Notes under the pieces: model-generated
What the model was told of the DNA's origin: nothing
Databases searched by the model: none
Seen by the model: only the letters and a program-made list of their open reading frames with translations
Position numbers and translations under genes: made by a program
Source of the DNA: Haemonchus contortus
Lineage: Eukaryota; Nematoda; Chromadorea; Rhabditida; Trichostrongylidae
Direction: 5' to 3'
DNA: 64,000 nucleotides
NCBI GenBank assembly: GCA_000469685.2
Contig: LS997565.1
Location: forward strand, 16,767,293-16,831,292
Shown: positions 22,040-33,539 of the stretch, in pieces
Position numbering within the stretch: the stretch's first letter is position 1
Layout: each line of letters begins with the position of its first letter

Positions 22040-24592
22040 TGGTCCACCTAAACTTTAAGGTTCTAATCATCTTATGTGAATTTTCTGATCTCCTGTCTGA
22101 GTTGCAAGTCGATCTTCGTCACAGTTCTTTTGACGAATTTGTTCAAGGACTTATTGGGTCGAACAAAAAGTCTACGCTGAGTTTGACGGTGGATTACTTT
22201 AGTAATTATTACATGCCTCTAGGGAGCGATAGAAACCTCAAACGAAACAAACCGAACGAAATGTTAGTACCTACCTATATCATTAATGAACAACTGATGG
22301 GACGCAAAAAAAGTACTGAGGATAATGATAACACAGATGTTAACGACAGCAACAACGATAAGGTCTAAGGTGAAAAATAGACTGTGATCCCTGAGAAACT
22401 TAGAATTTTCTCGTCTCACCTTGGAAAGATTGCTTGAGCACACTCTGAGACTGCTCTATGAATGAAGGAGTACTTGCCTAGTGAAGTTCTGACCGGAGCA
22501 AAGCACAATTTGTTTGAATTGGCTCTAGTTTTGGAAGTTTTGATGGAAAACAACTCGCTAGCATTGGATGAGATTGTGGCCAGTAGAATTTCATTCATTC
22601 GTTATTTTTTTCGAATTTATTTATCAAATCATTTACCACTCCCTTTTTTCTGAGTGAGTCTGAATGTAAGTTCATCGTTTTGTTCCTTAAAAAAGCAAGA
22701 GGTCTACTGTAAAGGTACCAAAGAGCTCTTATAAAAACTTTCCTAGTGTAACTGGACTAGGGGAAAATTCCAAAAAGAAAGTCAGTTGCCAAGATAATTT
22801 CTTTTTCTATAATTTAATAATAATTTTTCACGGTGTTGTACTAAGAACGACGCTTGATTATGACCAAAAAACCTTCCAAACTCTGCTTGCAGCTTTCATG
22901 GAGTTATTAAATAAATTTCTAATTATTTTAAGATGTCGCCTTAGGGCATGATGCTCGCACTTTATGGGGAGATACAGTAAAACATCAAACATCATTTCTA
23001 ATCTTAAGTGAATTTTGAGGAGTGGCTGAAGATGTGGTCTAGTGTTTTCCTCTTGGAAAACTACACTCTCATGATTTTTCTTTGCTCTGAGCGTTTCTTC
23101 TCCACGGCTGCCTTCGAATAACTCCGATAAATCAGTACATACACCATCTTGGTTACAAATCATTTCTCATTTCCCGTATTGAACCCTTCGAATAAGTGTC
23201 TCGTATGGAGGTGCTCAGTAAAATACCATTAGACACATGTAACATATCAACAAAGCTTATCGGCAGCTACCCCTACTCAATACAACTAATAATTGCACTG
23301 AGAGTGCAGTCCTAAACTTCTTCCCACTAGCTGCCGAGCTTTTTAAGGGAACTAATATAGGAAATATACTCATTCTAAGCAATGACAGTGAACCTGGCAA
23401 AATACCTTTTTGCTCCAACCTGTGGTTTCTCGAGTCCACTACCTCTGTTACTGATTCATAGTAAGAGAGTGCGGTAATTCATCGAAGACCTCACCTCACC
23501 AATTTACCTTTTCCATTCATTTTTCTGTTCCTCCATTTTAAATTTTTTTTATAAGATTTGCCATTCATGGATATCTCGTTTATGTCACAAGCAAAGACCA
23601 CACTCTTCGTGAGTTGGCGTGATAAATATCAAGTCCTGAATATACAAGAAGCATGACGTTCCCCTTTGAACTACTGTCCGATAACCCACTGATTTTAATC
23701 CTAACAGACTCGCCACAATGGCTGAACTCTAGTGAAATGATATCTCTCCAGACTGACCAAAACGTTCTTTTGGCCTATTTTTGTTAAAAACTTCTGGCCA
23801 TTAGATGCCGGCAAAGAACACGAAGAGCGGCACAGAAGTTTGTGGTTGCGAAACGGATTTGACACATCCACGAGCGTGAGTTTCTCCTAAGCAAGGTCCC
23901 TGCAGCTTTTAGCCCGAAAAAAAAACTCGATTAGCCAATTTTCAAGTGGTAGGAAATCCAAAGCTTCCTCAGTGTAGATAGTACCTTATGAAATGCCCAA
24001 TTTCTCGCTCTATTTATTGCCCCATTATTGCGACATAGCACTTGGCGTCCCACACTGATTTTAGAAGTAGTTACTTCAATTAGCAAGAAATCAGTGAAGA
24101 AATCGCACTACTTAAATGCCTTTGGAAACACAGAAGAAAGCTTAAATGATACAACTGAAAACGTGGCTTCAACACTCGAACCTTCGAGATTCTACTTGAT
24201 GGTGACCGTTTTTATAGTCAAAACTATTTGAGGTAAGTTGAAGGGACTTCCAGAAAAGCATACACAATAAGTTGGCAAACATTTCAAATCGTCATTGTAA
24301 ATGATGCGAATACAAAATAAAGAACGAGTTAGCGTTGAAGTTACATGCCAGTAAGTATTTGACGATGTTGATATGTTGTGGCCAGCCGGCTGGTAACTAC
24401 GACACACACACGCGTAGGGATTCATTGCTCTGAGTGGTATCAAAGATATATGGTATGATTATGCTTAGCCATAGATAATCGCCTCTCATAACGCTGCATA
24501 TACGGTAGTTTATCTCCTAAGCGACTTAGCCTAGTAAGCATAAGCAAAAATAATCCTTACCAATTGATGAAAACATTACTTAAGATCAGTTT
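22040..24592. other. Upstream region of guanylate cyclase, no assigned gene
   Basis: This contains the presumed promoter of the minus-strand cyclase. Two plus-strand open stretches (to 22368 with SLSLTVDYFSNYYMPLGSDR, and 22462-22653) and one on the minus strand (23163-22858) have plausible amino-acid composition. They have no recognised motif and no clear splice partners, so I do not call them genes. Confidence 0.35.
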
Positions 24593-24829
24593 TTAATCAG
24601 AGAGTGGCACGAGATCAGGAATTATTACGTCTGCCTGGTTTTGCAATATTTGTAAGTTTGCAGCAAACTCAATTTCGTCGAGCAATTTTGACGTGGTGTG
24701 GGTAAGGTGCCTCCCAAATGGATTGATTTCGATGATTTCGAGTGGAGTAACAGCTCTGATCGGCCAAGACCACTTGCCATCTTGAGACATCGTAACTGGT
24801 AGACATATAGATGATTCTCTACACACTAG
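24593..24829 (-). CDS. Possible terminal exon of an unknown gene
   Basis: The minus-strand frame starts after an AG near 24830 and ends with TAA at 24593-24595. It encodes about 78 residues including SQDGKWSWPIRAVTPLEI and LLDEIEFAANLQILQNQADV, ending DLVPLSD. Composition and codon use look protein-like, and the frame ends cleanly. I do not recognise the family and cannot link it to upstream exons with confidence. It could equally be a decayed mobile-element ORF. Confidence 0.25.
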   Translation of the reverse strand, partial: LVCRESSICLPVTMSQDGKWSWPIRAVTPLEIIEINPFGRHLTHTTSKLLDEIEFAANLQILQNQADVIIPDLVPLSD

Positions 24830-24862
24830 GGCAGGTAAAAAGGAAAAATGAGAACTCGACAA

Positions 24863-27690
24863 TCATATTTTGAAGAGTAATGGTTCATTTGAAAGAATTT
24901 GAAGGGATTTGAGCTGCTCGGGAGAATCATTTCATGTGCAACGATAGGCCCGCAAACTATACCTCACGTGCCTTGTAATTGTCTGCAGTAGAAGGGGTTC
25001 AGTTAATACAGCCAAACCTGGGCTTTATACAATGTTGATTATGAAGCTGCCCACTGAAAACATGGGTCAGGAAATCATGCTAATACTAACTTATAGCCTA
25101 CGATATGCCAAAGGCGCGGTGATCCAATGAAGTTCCGATCTTCTGCTTGACGGTGGTTTTTTATATCCAAAACTATTTGAAAAAAAAACTGAAGGGACCT
25201 TCAGAAAAGCATGCACAACAGAATGGCAAGGTTTTTGAAGCGTAATTATTCTGCACTTATTTATTTATGGGTAGATACCACAAATGGAGTCAGCGCTGGC
25301 AAAGGAGACGTCCTATATACCAGTACTGATGTATTCTATGATGTCTATTGCAGCGGAAAATTACTGTGGTTATTGTGAAAGCAAGATGAAATTGGCCTAT
25401 CTAATCAGTTTCGCAACTGTGTAGTATTCCAACGCACGAGTGGGGCCATGAGCTGCAGTAAAGCCAGATGAGGTGATCATCTGTATATATGATCATGGGA
25501 CGAAAATGAATTACATAAGAGGGTTTTACCAATCATAAGGTCACGGTCGGTGAGGTGGAAATCCTGCTCTTTGGATTATCACATAGCACAGTTCCGTTAT
25601 ACATCCTTGGCCAAATGTAAAAGAAGCGCCAGTTGTTCTAACTTGTGTTTTGGTTCAGGGATCAGATCTGTTGAAATGATCAAGCGGATATATCATACTG
25701 CTAGTTGTGCATTTTCTTGCCTTCAACTAGGAGCGCCCCCCCTCGAAATGTTCCATGTCGTTGATTTGTAACTGCGAAAGCTTTTCGTTTTTTTTCATTC
25801 TTCACTGTCTGCTGGTCTTTCATTATACGTGCTCAGTCCCTCATGAAAATAAACGCTATCGGGTGCGAAAAGTCGTTATTCCTTATCGACCTATGAGGTG
25901 AGTCGAGCAGACTGAATTTCTTGGCTTGTTTGATTTTTATTGATACTTTTATATTAGAGACCTAAGCAATAACAAAAAGTACCTAGTATATATGCACATC
26001 AAAATAAGCTGGTATCATTGCAATTTTTAGTGGTCTTGTAATGTCACTTGAAAAAGTAGTCAGAGTAGAAAAAGGCAGAAAGTGACCAATGGGAACCGGG
26101 GAATATATAAAGCAGCAACCGAAATTTCTCTTAGGACTCGCAACAAATTTACAATACGTTGGAGGGTCAGAAGGATTGGCTGTTACTACCGACGATTCGT
26201 CCTGGGTGTGATCCTGACCATTGGCGTTGTACCTGAAACGATTGTACCTGAATTGGCCCGCCCTTTCTCTATAGGTCCATGTACGAAGTGACCTAATTTT
26301 GTGTTCAACAGTATCTAAATTAATACTTTTCACAATATCATGCAGTCTCCTAAACAAGTTCTCAAAATTGATCTGATCAAGGTTGTTTTCATAAAATTAA
26401 CTGCATTAATTGTAGTGAAACTTAAGAAGCGGAACAGGCCAATTCCGCTGCAAACTTTATACCACCATAAAAGGGCATAACTAGGAAAAATGACATATTC
26501 GAGTTTTCCTTTTGAATCTTATAAGAAAGATTTTCTTATGTCCCAAGGTTTTTATCGTTCAGAAAATTGTGGCTTGTTGCCGTTTGTGTGCCACTTCTCC
26601 TGAACTCACCCATCACTTCTGAAGGTGACCCACAAGGTAAGATTTTTGCAACACTCTTACCGATTCTTTTATTTCCTGCACTTATGCAATAACAGTGAGC
26701 TCACTTGTGAAATGAAAGAATGAAAGCTATTTTGTGCCCACTCTCACCTGGATCACCTATTGTCCCTTTAACCATCGATTTTCTTGATTAACGTCTTCAT
26801 TTGTCCCTGTCTCGAGCCAGAATAGTCGTGTATCCACGCTAGAAGGACGCTAGGAATCGCTTTTCTTCAGGACTTTCATAAAAAAAAGTCTGACCCTCGC
26901 GCTGACGGACGTTCTGGCCTTTGTTTGACGTTCCCAGAATTCCGCACTAGTCCAACGGTAATGAGAGCAAAACAATGTGTCTGGGCCTCTAGGTCCTCGA
27001 TTCCTGCCTGTAGTGAGCAACGATATCCTCGATCTTCATTCTTTGAAGGGACTCGAAACTCCGGATTTCCTTCTACATCTGCGTGTACAGAGGAATTCCA
27101 AAAAGCTCGATAGTCATTAATATTATTATCTGCTACTGCTACTACTGCCATAGATCCATGAAACAATGTAGTTACTTTCAAGGTTGACGAGTTTTGAGAA
27201 AAACTTCGGCCTCGAAAGGAATTCGGTCAAATGCTTGTGCATCCTGGGAGCGTGCTTTTTATACCTTACTTTTACTTTTACTACTTTTTGCGTAACATGA
27301 GGACAACGTTCTCCTGACCATGGGAAGCTATTATCAAGTTACCTACAACACTCAAGTCAGCTGGCTGAAAATATTTTGAGCTCACCACTTAGTTCTTGTT
27401 CCCACCCAAACATCAATTAAGATGATCTCATCTGGAAATCCGATGTTTTTCTATTACACTAATTATGAAGCCGCGGGAAAGCAGAGTGTATCCGATTATC
27501 CGATTATTTAGCAGTAGCTTCTGTAGCACACAGTTCACGAAAACATTTTGTACAGAAATCATTTAGCAAACCTTCTTACTAGAAAAACTGCTAGGTCGTC
27601 ATATAATACCAGGCGGCCAGGCACGCTATCGCGTGCGCTAGGGGCTCTAGCCATGAGGGAAGGAGCCACATGAGCTGATTTTCTTTATAT
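24863..27690. other. Repeat-poor intergenic stretch with unassigned ORFs
   Basis: A 124-codon minus-strand frame at 26357-25983 (with AGQFRYNRFRYNANGQD) is the longest open stretch and has no recognised domain. Around 25125-25255 there is a divergent direct repeat of 24170-24300 (shared block TCAGAAAAGCAT, AAACTATTTGA). Nothing else is recognisable. Confidence 0.35.
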
Positions 27691-27694
27691 ACCT

Positions 27695-27970
27695 TTACCG
27701 GAATTATGTGTTTCCGCTCGAACCCCACCTCCTGTGGACGGAGTCTGGTCCTGCCACCCGCCATAAGTGTTCCCATCCTGTCACCGGTGCTCCTACAAAA
27801 CTTGAGCGTTCTAGTTCCACTGGCACAGAATTTATGGGTTTCCGCTCAAACGCTTCCCCCTATGGGCGGAGTCTGGTCCTGCCACCAACCGTGAGTGTTC
27901 CCATCCCGCCGTCTATACTCCATCCAACTTTGAGCTTTCTAGGTGCACGGAGACAGGAGTTATGATTTTC
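27695..27970 (+). repeat. Two copies of the ~120-bp module repeat
   Basis: Two successive modules, each with GGCGGAGTCTGGTCCTGCCA (or its variant), GTGTTCCCATCC, a spaced CTCC/AAC...TTTGAGC block and an ACAGGAGTTATGATTT-like end. They are the same family as 30950-31485. The open frames across it follow the repeat and are not genes. Confidence 0.75.
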
Positions 27971-28289
27971 CAAAATGTTTTCATAAAGCATTGCATTTTT
28001 GGAGAACGCCTCGCCCATCGGGGGTGCGTCTCCCTAGTTCGATCTTACTTGCCAATGCACTCCTCTAGCTACCTTTAAACCCCAGTTTTGAAGCCGTCTT
28101 GTGATTGAATTTGGAATCATGGTTCTCAATTCAACTCATTTTGGTGCACGCCACGCCCACGGAGCGCGGGGCTCCGCCAAGCTGACGTGTGCATTATACT
28201 TCTCGGGACATGGCTCACCCATCCCATGCTTGACCCCGTATCTCCAGGCAGATCTGAAGGAGCTAAGGAATTTCGTGACAGACATACAC

Positions 28290-28324
28290 AACCCCAGACG
28301 ACAGACAGACAGACGACAGACAGT
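28290..28324. repeat. (GACA)n simple repeat
   Basis: GACGACAGACAGACAGACGACAGACAG. It ends a segment (28130-28325) with a GC-rich, module-like start, so it may be the microsatellite tail of another dispersed repeat. Confidence 0.8.
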
Positions 28325-29273
28325 CTAAGCGCTTTGTATGTAGTAAGTAGGATTGTATTGTAGGTCAATTGATCTTGCAAATCTTCAGGATAAGCCTTGC
28401 GATAGTTCGTTTATTTTAGTTTGGTACTGTTCCAATAACCTATTGAGAAACACCATTGAACAGGCTCTCTCGAACCCAAACCGGAACGTTGACGAAATAC
28501 AAGCATTTTTGGAGGTAACTTATTTTTACAACCTTTCCACTACAGAAGGTCTATAATGTTTCATGGGCTTACGCTCTCCCAAATGAACGCCCCTTTATGC
28601 TTTTTTGAGTGAGTGATTATTCCTTCGATGGATGAGGTGTAGTGACAAGTGGTGCTCCACCGCACGAGCATGATCTGGAAGTTGAATCCCGCATAGATAC
28701 TTTCCAAGCATATTCCAAAATAGATGCTAGGCACATCTTCGAAACGGGTTCTACAAATGCGAAAAAACCCAAAAATTCATTTCGGTTTCTTCGTTCTTGT
28801 GCAAATGTCTAACGTACTAGAAACCTGGCCCAAATGCCAAAATAAGGACTGTACTGATATCTGATATCCAGAATAGAAAAAATTGCACATGTCGCCTAGA
28901 GTAATATTAATCCTTAGAACCAGTAAACAAACAGATTGTATCAATGCCATCACAAAACAACCACATTTTTTAGAAAACAAATTTATTATTCTTTCAGTCT
29001 TCACTCTTACCCTATTTCAATCAGCACGATGGGAAATGGCTCATCAGTGTCAGCAAGTTCCATCGCTTGAGTGGGTGAGCAAATTTGGTCGGATATATCG
29101 TTCCCACATAATAGCTTCGGCTAATTCTCAAGTCACTGTCTCGAATTTAAAACAGACCGGACTTATTCAACTTAGACCCTTTCAATCCACCGAAACAGCC
29201 TCCACTAGGACTTTTTTGAAATTTTAAAGCAGTCGTCTGAACGGCACATCAATTAGAAACTCTCGAGTGACAT

Positions 29274-29839
29274 TTAAAGGCACCATTCACAAAAAGTTAG
29301 GGTACCCTTTTCTGACGGGAATTGATAGAACTACTGTAGAATGAAGCGATAACAACGAAAAAAGCGCAAAAAACGATGAACAAAAAGAATTACAAAGGGC
29401 AAAAAAAAGAGCTGGAAAGGGGGTTGGACGAGTTTCACATTGAAAGAGCGTCGGTTAGAGACGATCGGTGTCACGTTAGACGAGTGTCGAGACGACACAG
29501 TGTCATGTAATCGCGTCAGGACCCACCCTGAATTGCAAATTGGCAAATTGCCAGAGACGCAATGCAATAGCAGACAACACATTGCGTCTCTGGCAATTTG
29601 CCAATTTGCAATTCAGGGTGGGTCCTGACGCGATTACATGACACTGTGTCGTCTCGACACTCGTCTAAGGTGATCGGGCGAGGGGCGGAGATGCGAATTA
29701 CGACAACAACGGGCCGGCCACTATGCCCTGGACGTCGAAATAGCGGGAGTGAGAAGGACCCTTCTACAACCCATGGGGGCCGCTGAGTATTAATAAGGTA
29801 AGAACTCAATAACTTTTTTAGCGTGAACGGTGCCTTTAA
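29274..29839. mobile_element. MITE with AGGCACC terminal inverted repeats and internal hairpin
   Basis: The left end TTAA-AGGCACCATTCAC and right end GTGAACGGTGCCT-TTAA define a 566-bp element. Its left 175 bp matches the right end of the MITE at 13503-14207 in reverse. The middle is an 89-bp perfect inverted repeat with a 15-bp loop (29476-29668). There is no transposase. The TTAA ends and terminal repeats suggest mobilisation by a piggyBac-like or related transposase, but TTAA may instead belong to the terminal repeat. Confidence 0.75.
29476..29668. repeat. Perfect 89-bp inverted repeat (hairpin)
   Basis: Arms 29476-29564 and 29580-29668 are exact reverse complements over 89 bases by eye, with a 15-bp spacer (29565-29579). 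RNA from either strand would fold into a long perfect duplex. The motif TTGGCAAATTGCCA inside the arm is itself palindromic, and a version of it occurs in the related MITE near 13740. Confidence 0.9.
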
Positions 29840-30949
29840 GCATAGGACATGATTGTAGTGTGTGGGTTCACATTAGCTAGTCTACCAATCGGGGCTGACG
29901 CCATCATTATTGTTGGATTATCGCAAACCATGTCTTTTAGCTTCGCAGGGATCGAACCCATCTTTCCTTTTGAGGGCAAATGTGAGCCCATACACTTGAC
30001 CACTTCACTATTCTTGCTCAACAATAACATCTACTATGGTCTTGATTCCTCTATACAGCATCTACTAAAACAGCGACTTTTCTATATCTGAGCCAATTAA
30101 TTGAATGAACCTTGAATGAGGTGTTAATATCCATTAACGAAAACCAGCTACCAAAAGTCATTGATAATCTTATCTCTCATGGACATAAGGTGTCTAATAT
30201 GGTAGCTTTCCAGATACGTTTTGTCACAACCGATTTTGTAATAGAAAATGAACTTAATCTCTTACTGAGGAGCATTATCAAAGCTCATTACAACGGTGAA
30301 TGGACCAAATTATAATTAAACCAGTCGGGCCGCCCGGCTAACGCCCTCCTTCTTACGGATTCGCCCGGCTACGCCGGGCGCTCCTCCTTCCTGTGAGAAA
30401 TTTGCTATACGTAAATGACTCTTCGAATTCTCCTTTTTCTTTGAAAGCTCTACACACTCAGTATTAGCTCCAAATTGAGGGCGATTTTTTCTGTAAGTCA
30501 TCTTCGCTGTGTCCGAATAGAACATCGTATAATATCACAAAGGCGATTATTCAGTGAAAAATAATATTCAGAGACTTGATCGCGGCTGAGGCTACTACAT
30601 ATGTTAGCTACCATCAATGTTCCTCAATGCCATCATCAAGGGCTCTTCTCCTTCTGGCGAAGTTACTTCACAGCAAAGAGAAACTGTGATCTTTCACTTA
30701 ATTGCAAACTCACCTGGGTAGCGATCGTAATTTAATAATAGCAAGAAGTGAACCAACTTCATCTCCCTATAATCACACAACTTACACTTCTTGTCGAATG
30801 AAACATATAAAAAGTCAAAGCTAGATCGTAAACAACAAAGGCGCTAGGAGGTGATTGGTGAGTGGATCTTCTTCTCTAAGGCCTCTTCTACTGTCAGTGT
30901 TTCCATCCTGCCTCCTCCTATTGATTTTGCTTTCCAAGTCCAAGGGATC

Positions 30950-31488
30950 AGAAGCTATGAACTTCCACTCATTTATTTCGCGGAAACCCCGTCCCTCGGG
31001 GGCGGAGTCCGGCTTACTACTCACCATAAGTGTTCCCATACTGCCGCCCACGTCCTATCAAGTTTGAACGCCTTAGAGCCAAACTGAAAATTTTGGCGCA
31101 ACCTCGCCTTCTTTCAGCGGGGTCCGGCCCTCCCACTATAATAAATGTTCCATCCTGCCGCCTGTACTCCTGCCAAGTTTAAACGCCCTAAGGCGAAATT
31201 TACTATTTCGGCGCAAAACCCCGCCCCTGTGCACGGATTCTGGTCCTGCCAACCACCATAAGTGTTCCCGTCCTGTCGCCTGTGCTCCTACCAAGTTTGA
31301 ACGCTTCAAGTCCACGGGGACAGGACTTACGAATTTGCGGCTCAAAATTTCTAACGCGCACGCCGCGCTCCCTGTGAACGGAGCCCGGTACTGCCACTTA
31401 CCATAGGTGTTCCCATCCTGCCCCCTTTCCTCCTACCAAATTTGAACGCTCTAGCTCTACGGGGACAGGAGTTATGAATTTCCGGTCA
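30950..31488 (+). repeat. Four to five tandem ~120-bp modules
   Basis: Each module follows one plan: CGCCCC...GGGCGGAGTCCGG, then CTGCCAC..ACCATAAGTGTTCCC, ATCCTGCCGCCTGTACTCC, TACCAAGTTTGAACGC, CTAGGTCCACGGGGACAGGA and GTTATGAATTTCCGG. Divergence between modules is visible. The last module runs straight into a CA-rich microsatellite. Apparent ORFs on both strands are by-products of the GC-rich repeat. Confidence 0.8.
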
Positions 31489-31560
31489 TACACACACACC
31501 GACACTCACACAAACAAACACACACACACACACACACACACAAACCCACCGACACACCAA
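31489..31560. repeat. CA-rich microsatellite tail
   Basis: CACACA and CAAACA units immediately following the last module. Similar tails follow the other module clusters, so the microsatellite is probably part of the mobile unit. Confidence 0.9.
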
Positions 31561-31695
31561 CAGACACACTTGGCGAATTATATAAAGAAGGAATATATTA
31601 TGTTCCTCTTATATGATACTATATTCGGAACCTTTATCATCAATACAGCCCTTTTTGCGAGCATAGGATTCCCTCTCTGATTTTCCTTGCCATAT

Positions 31696-32341
31696 TTGAA
31701 GGCACAGTTAACGATAGAAATGGTTTCTGAGATTCTTCGCTAAAAAAATTCTCTGGCTCAAAAGAATAGTACATGAGCCGCTGTCGGGCTTAAAAGCGGC
31801 TTCAACAGGGCGACACACCTTTAAGAGCGGGTTTACGGACGCCGACCCTCTATGTGGCCGATTTATCACGCACTACTCACAAGACGAGGCAAATAGTGCA
31901 TTCTTGCTACTTTTTTGATGTAAATTTCTTTCGAAGCTGATAATTTCCGCGCTTTTCTTCACACGCTTGCACCGCTCTGCACCATGACTTCCCTCAACTT
32001 GCTCCAAATGGATAAGAGGGTACAGTTCCTGACGTTAATCGAATCCGTCTGAGGGAAGCGCCCCGCACTCGATTCCCATTTAAAATCGTAGTGGCGTATT
32101 GAATGCGTATGTGGCATATACTTACGCCAGCTGATATACAAGTCAGTGCTTTTACCCTCCTAGACGATTCTGGTACAAATTGACCGACCTCGGAAGAATG
32201 CAAGGCTTGGTTGGCTTAGGAGGATATCGATCCGGGATTAGATCCCGTGACCATGTGTGTGAGATAGTGCGCCACTTGCCACTACACCACCTCCACCACT
32301 TAAAATAGATGCCTCAAAATTACCGTGAACTGTGCCTTCAA
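31696..32341. mobile_element. MITE with TTGAAGGCACAGTT terminal repeats, SINE nested inside
   Basis: The left end is TTGAAGGCACAGTTAACG and the right end is CGTGAACTGTGCCTTCAA, a near-perfect 18-bp terminal inverted repeat of the same AGGCAC family as the other MITEs. A tRNA-derived SINE (32030-32296) sits in its right half, so the SINE inserted later. Without the SINE the element would be about 380 bp. Confidence 0.65.
32030..32296 (-). mobile_element. tRNA-derived SINE, copy 2 (best preserved)
   Basis: On the minus strand the head is GGTGGTGTAGTGGCAAGTGG (A-box-like), followed by GGTCACGGGATCTAATCCCG (B-box-like). The conserved body runs through CGGTCAATTTGTACCAG and GCACTGACTTGTATATCAGC, and the tail has CGCCACTACGATTTTAAATG and CAGACGGATTCG. 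It is nested in the MITE at 31696-32341. Confidence 0.8.
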
Positions 32342-33158
32342 CGTGGCAAGGTGTCGATACCGCATCGTAACTACTAAACAAAAGAGTAACCAAAAGCTTC
32401 TATGACACAGTGTCCTTGATCAGCTGTTATCAATTTTTGACATCTGCTATCAGTCGTTCAGTCATATCCTACATCCTATACAATTAGCAAAGCTCCACAG
32501 TTAACACCAAAAAGTAATTAATATAGTGACTCCTGCAGATTAATGCCCATTGTAAGCCATTATCATCTGTTTCAGTCTATGTCATCAACAGCCCACGATC
32601 TCGACACTTCCTACTTCACCACTGTTGGGCCGAGCTTTCTCTGCTAGCACTGTGGGCGTTGCAGACTGAGCGGACTTGCCTTCTTCCTTATCGACCTATG
32701 TCAACTACTATCAGATCCGCCATCGATCATCCTTGATCCCTTTACATCCCATCATCATCTACTAAAAAGCCAATGTTTCGATGTGGTCTTACAAAAGACG
32801 TGACAGGCCATCTCATTCTCTTGTCTGCGAAGCTCCTGATCAGTTCCTACCAACTGCTATCACTTGACCCGATTTCAATATTCACATCCTCCTGCCTGTA
32901 TGCTACCCGAAATCAAATGCTCCAATTAATGCGGAACAGGTCTCATGAATTTTCGGTTAAAAAATCACCGAGACATACACAATCAAACATAGCGACATTT
33001 CTACAAACATCGAGGATCATATAGCAGGATTGAGCTCAGTAATAAATAGCTTCCAATAATAATTGACTTAAGTGTTCTGCCGGTCTCCGATTACGGTATA
33101 GGCTAATGTTACAAAGATTGCTTGAATGAGAATGCTTGTACTTTGGAAAATGTTGAGT
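32342..33158. other. Intergenic DNA without recognised features
   Basis: There are no convincing coding frames. The 32773-33024 plus-strand frame lacks motifs. I see no repeats. Confidence 0.4.
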
Positions 33159-33539
33159 TTAAATCCGTTTGGCGTAATCACGACGATTTCGTTCAGGTAT
33201 GCGGACGATGAAGCTCAAAATCTTCCCACTTTTTGTGCGATACACGACAACACTAAGGACATTCACGTTGTTGTGGTAAAAGTGGAATAAAGATCTTTTG
33301 CCATCATAAGTAGCAAGCAACTGGTTCTCTGTGTCTTGAGCGAGCGAAATGCCAAAAGTAGGTACTATTTGTATTTCAATGCGATTATGCGGCTCTTCGA
33401 CATTGACGAAGTGTCGATTTTTTGGAAGAATAAATCCAGTTTGGACCCATATATTAGGCGATAAAAAAGCTTCTAGACATTCGCAATTGATCCTTTTGGT
33501 GGCTTCTTCTATCAACACTAGCCACAAATTTCCGCTTTA
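33159..33539 (-). CDS. Unrecognised open reading frame, possible exon
   Basis: A minus-strand frame of about 125 codons, ending TAA at 33159. It contains LIEEATKRINCECLEAFL, PNIWVQTGFILPKNRHF, IEIQIVPTFGISLAQD, HNNVNVLSVVVYRTKSG and a basic end IPERNRRDYAKRI. Composition is protein-like and hydrophobic positions alternate as in a beta-rich domain, but I recognise no family. No start codon context or splice partner is convincing. It may be an exon of a nematode-specific gene or a transposon remnant. Confidence 0.3.

Noticed and set aside
22416..22653. Facing ORFs on both strands upstream of the cyclase
   Set aside because: Mutually antisense, no motif, no splice chain; probably chance in the upstream region.
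27706..27965. Two overlapping ORFs of 62 and 85 codons
   Set aside because: They arise from the GC-rich module repeat, and the repeated peptide blocks mirror the DNA modules.
28096..28325. CRISPR-like regular repeats at the GACA tract
   Set aside because: A simple tetranucleotide repeat without spacers in a eukaryotic genome.
29440..29809. Overlapping ORFs on both strands with an identical peptide segment
   Set aside because: The same peptide on both strands is caused by the perfect inverted repeat, not by genes.
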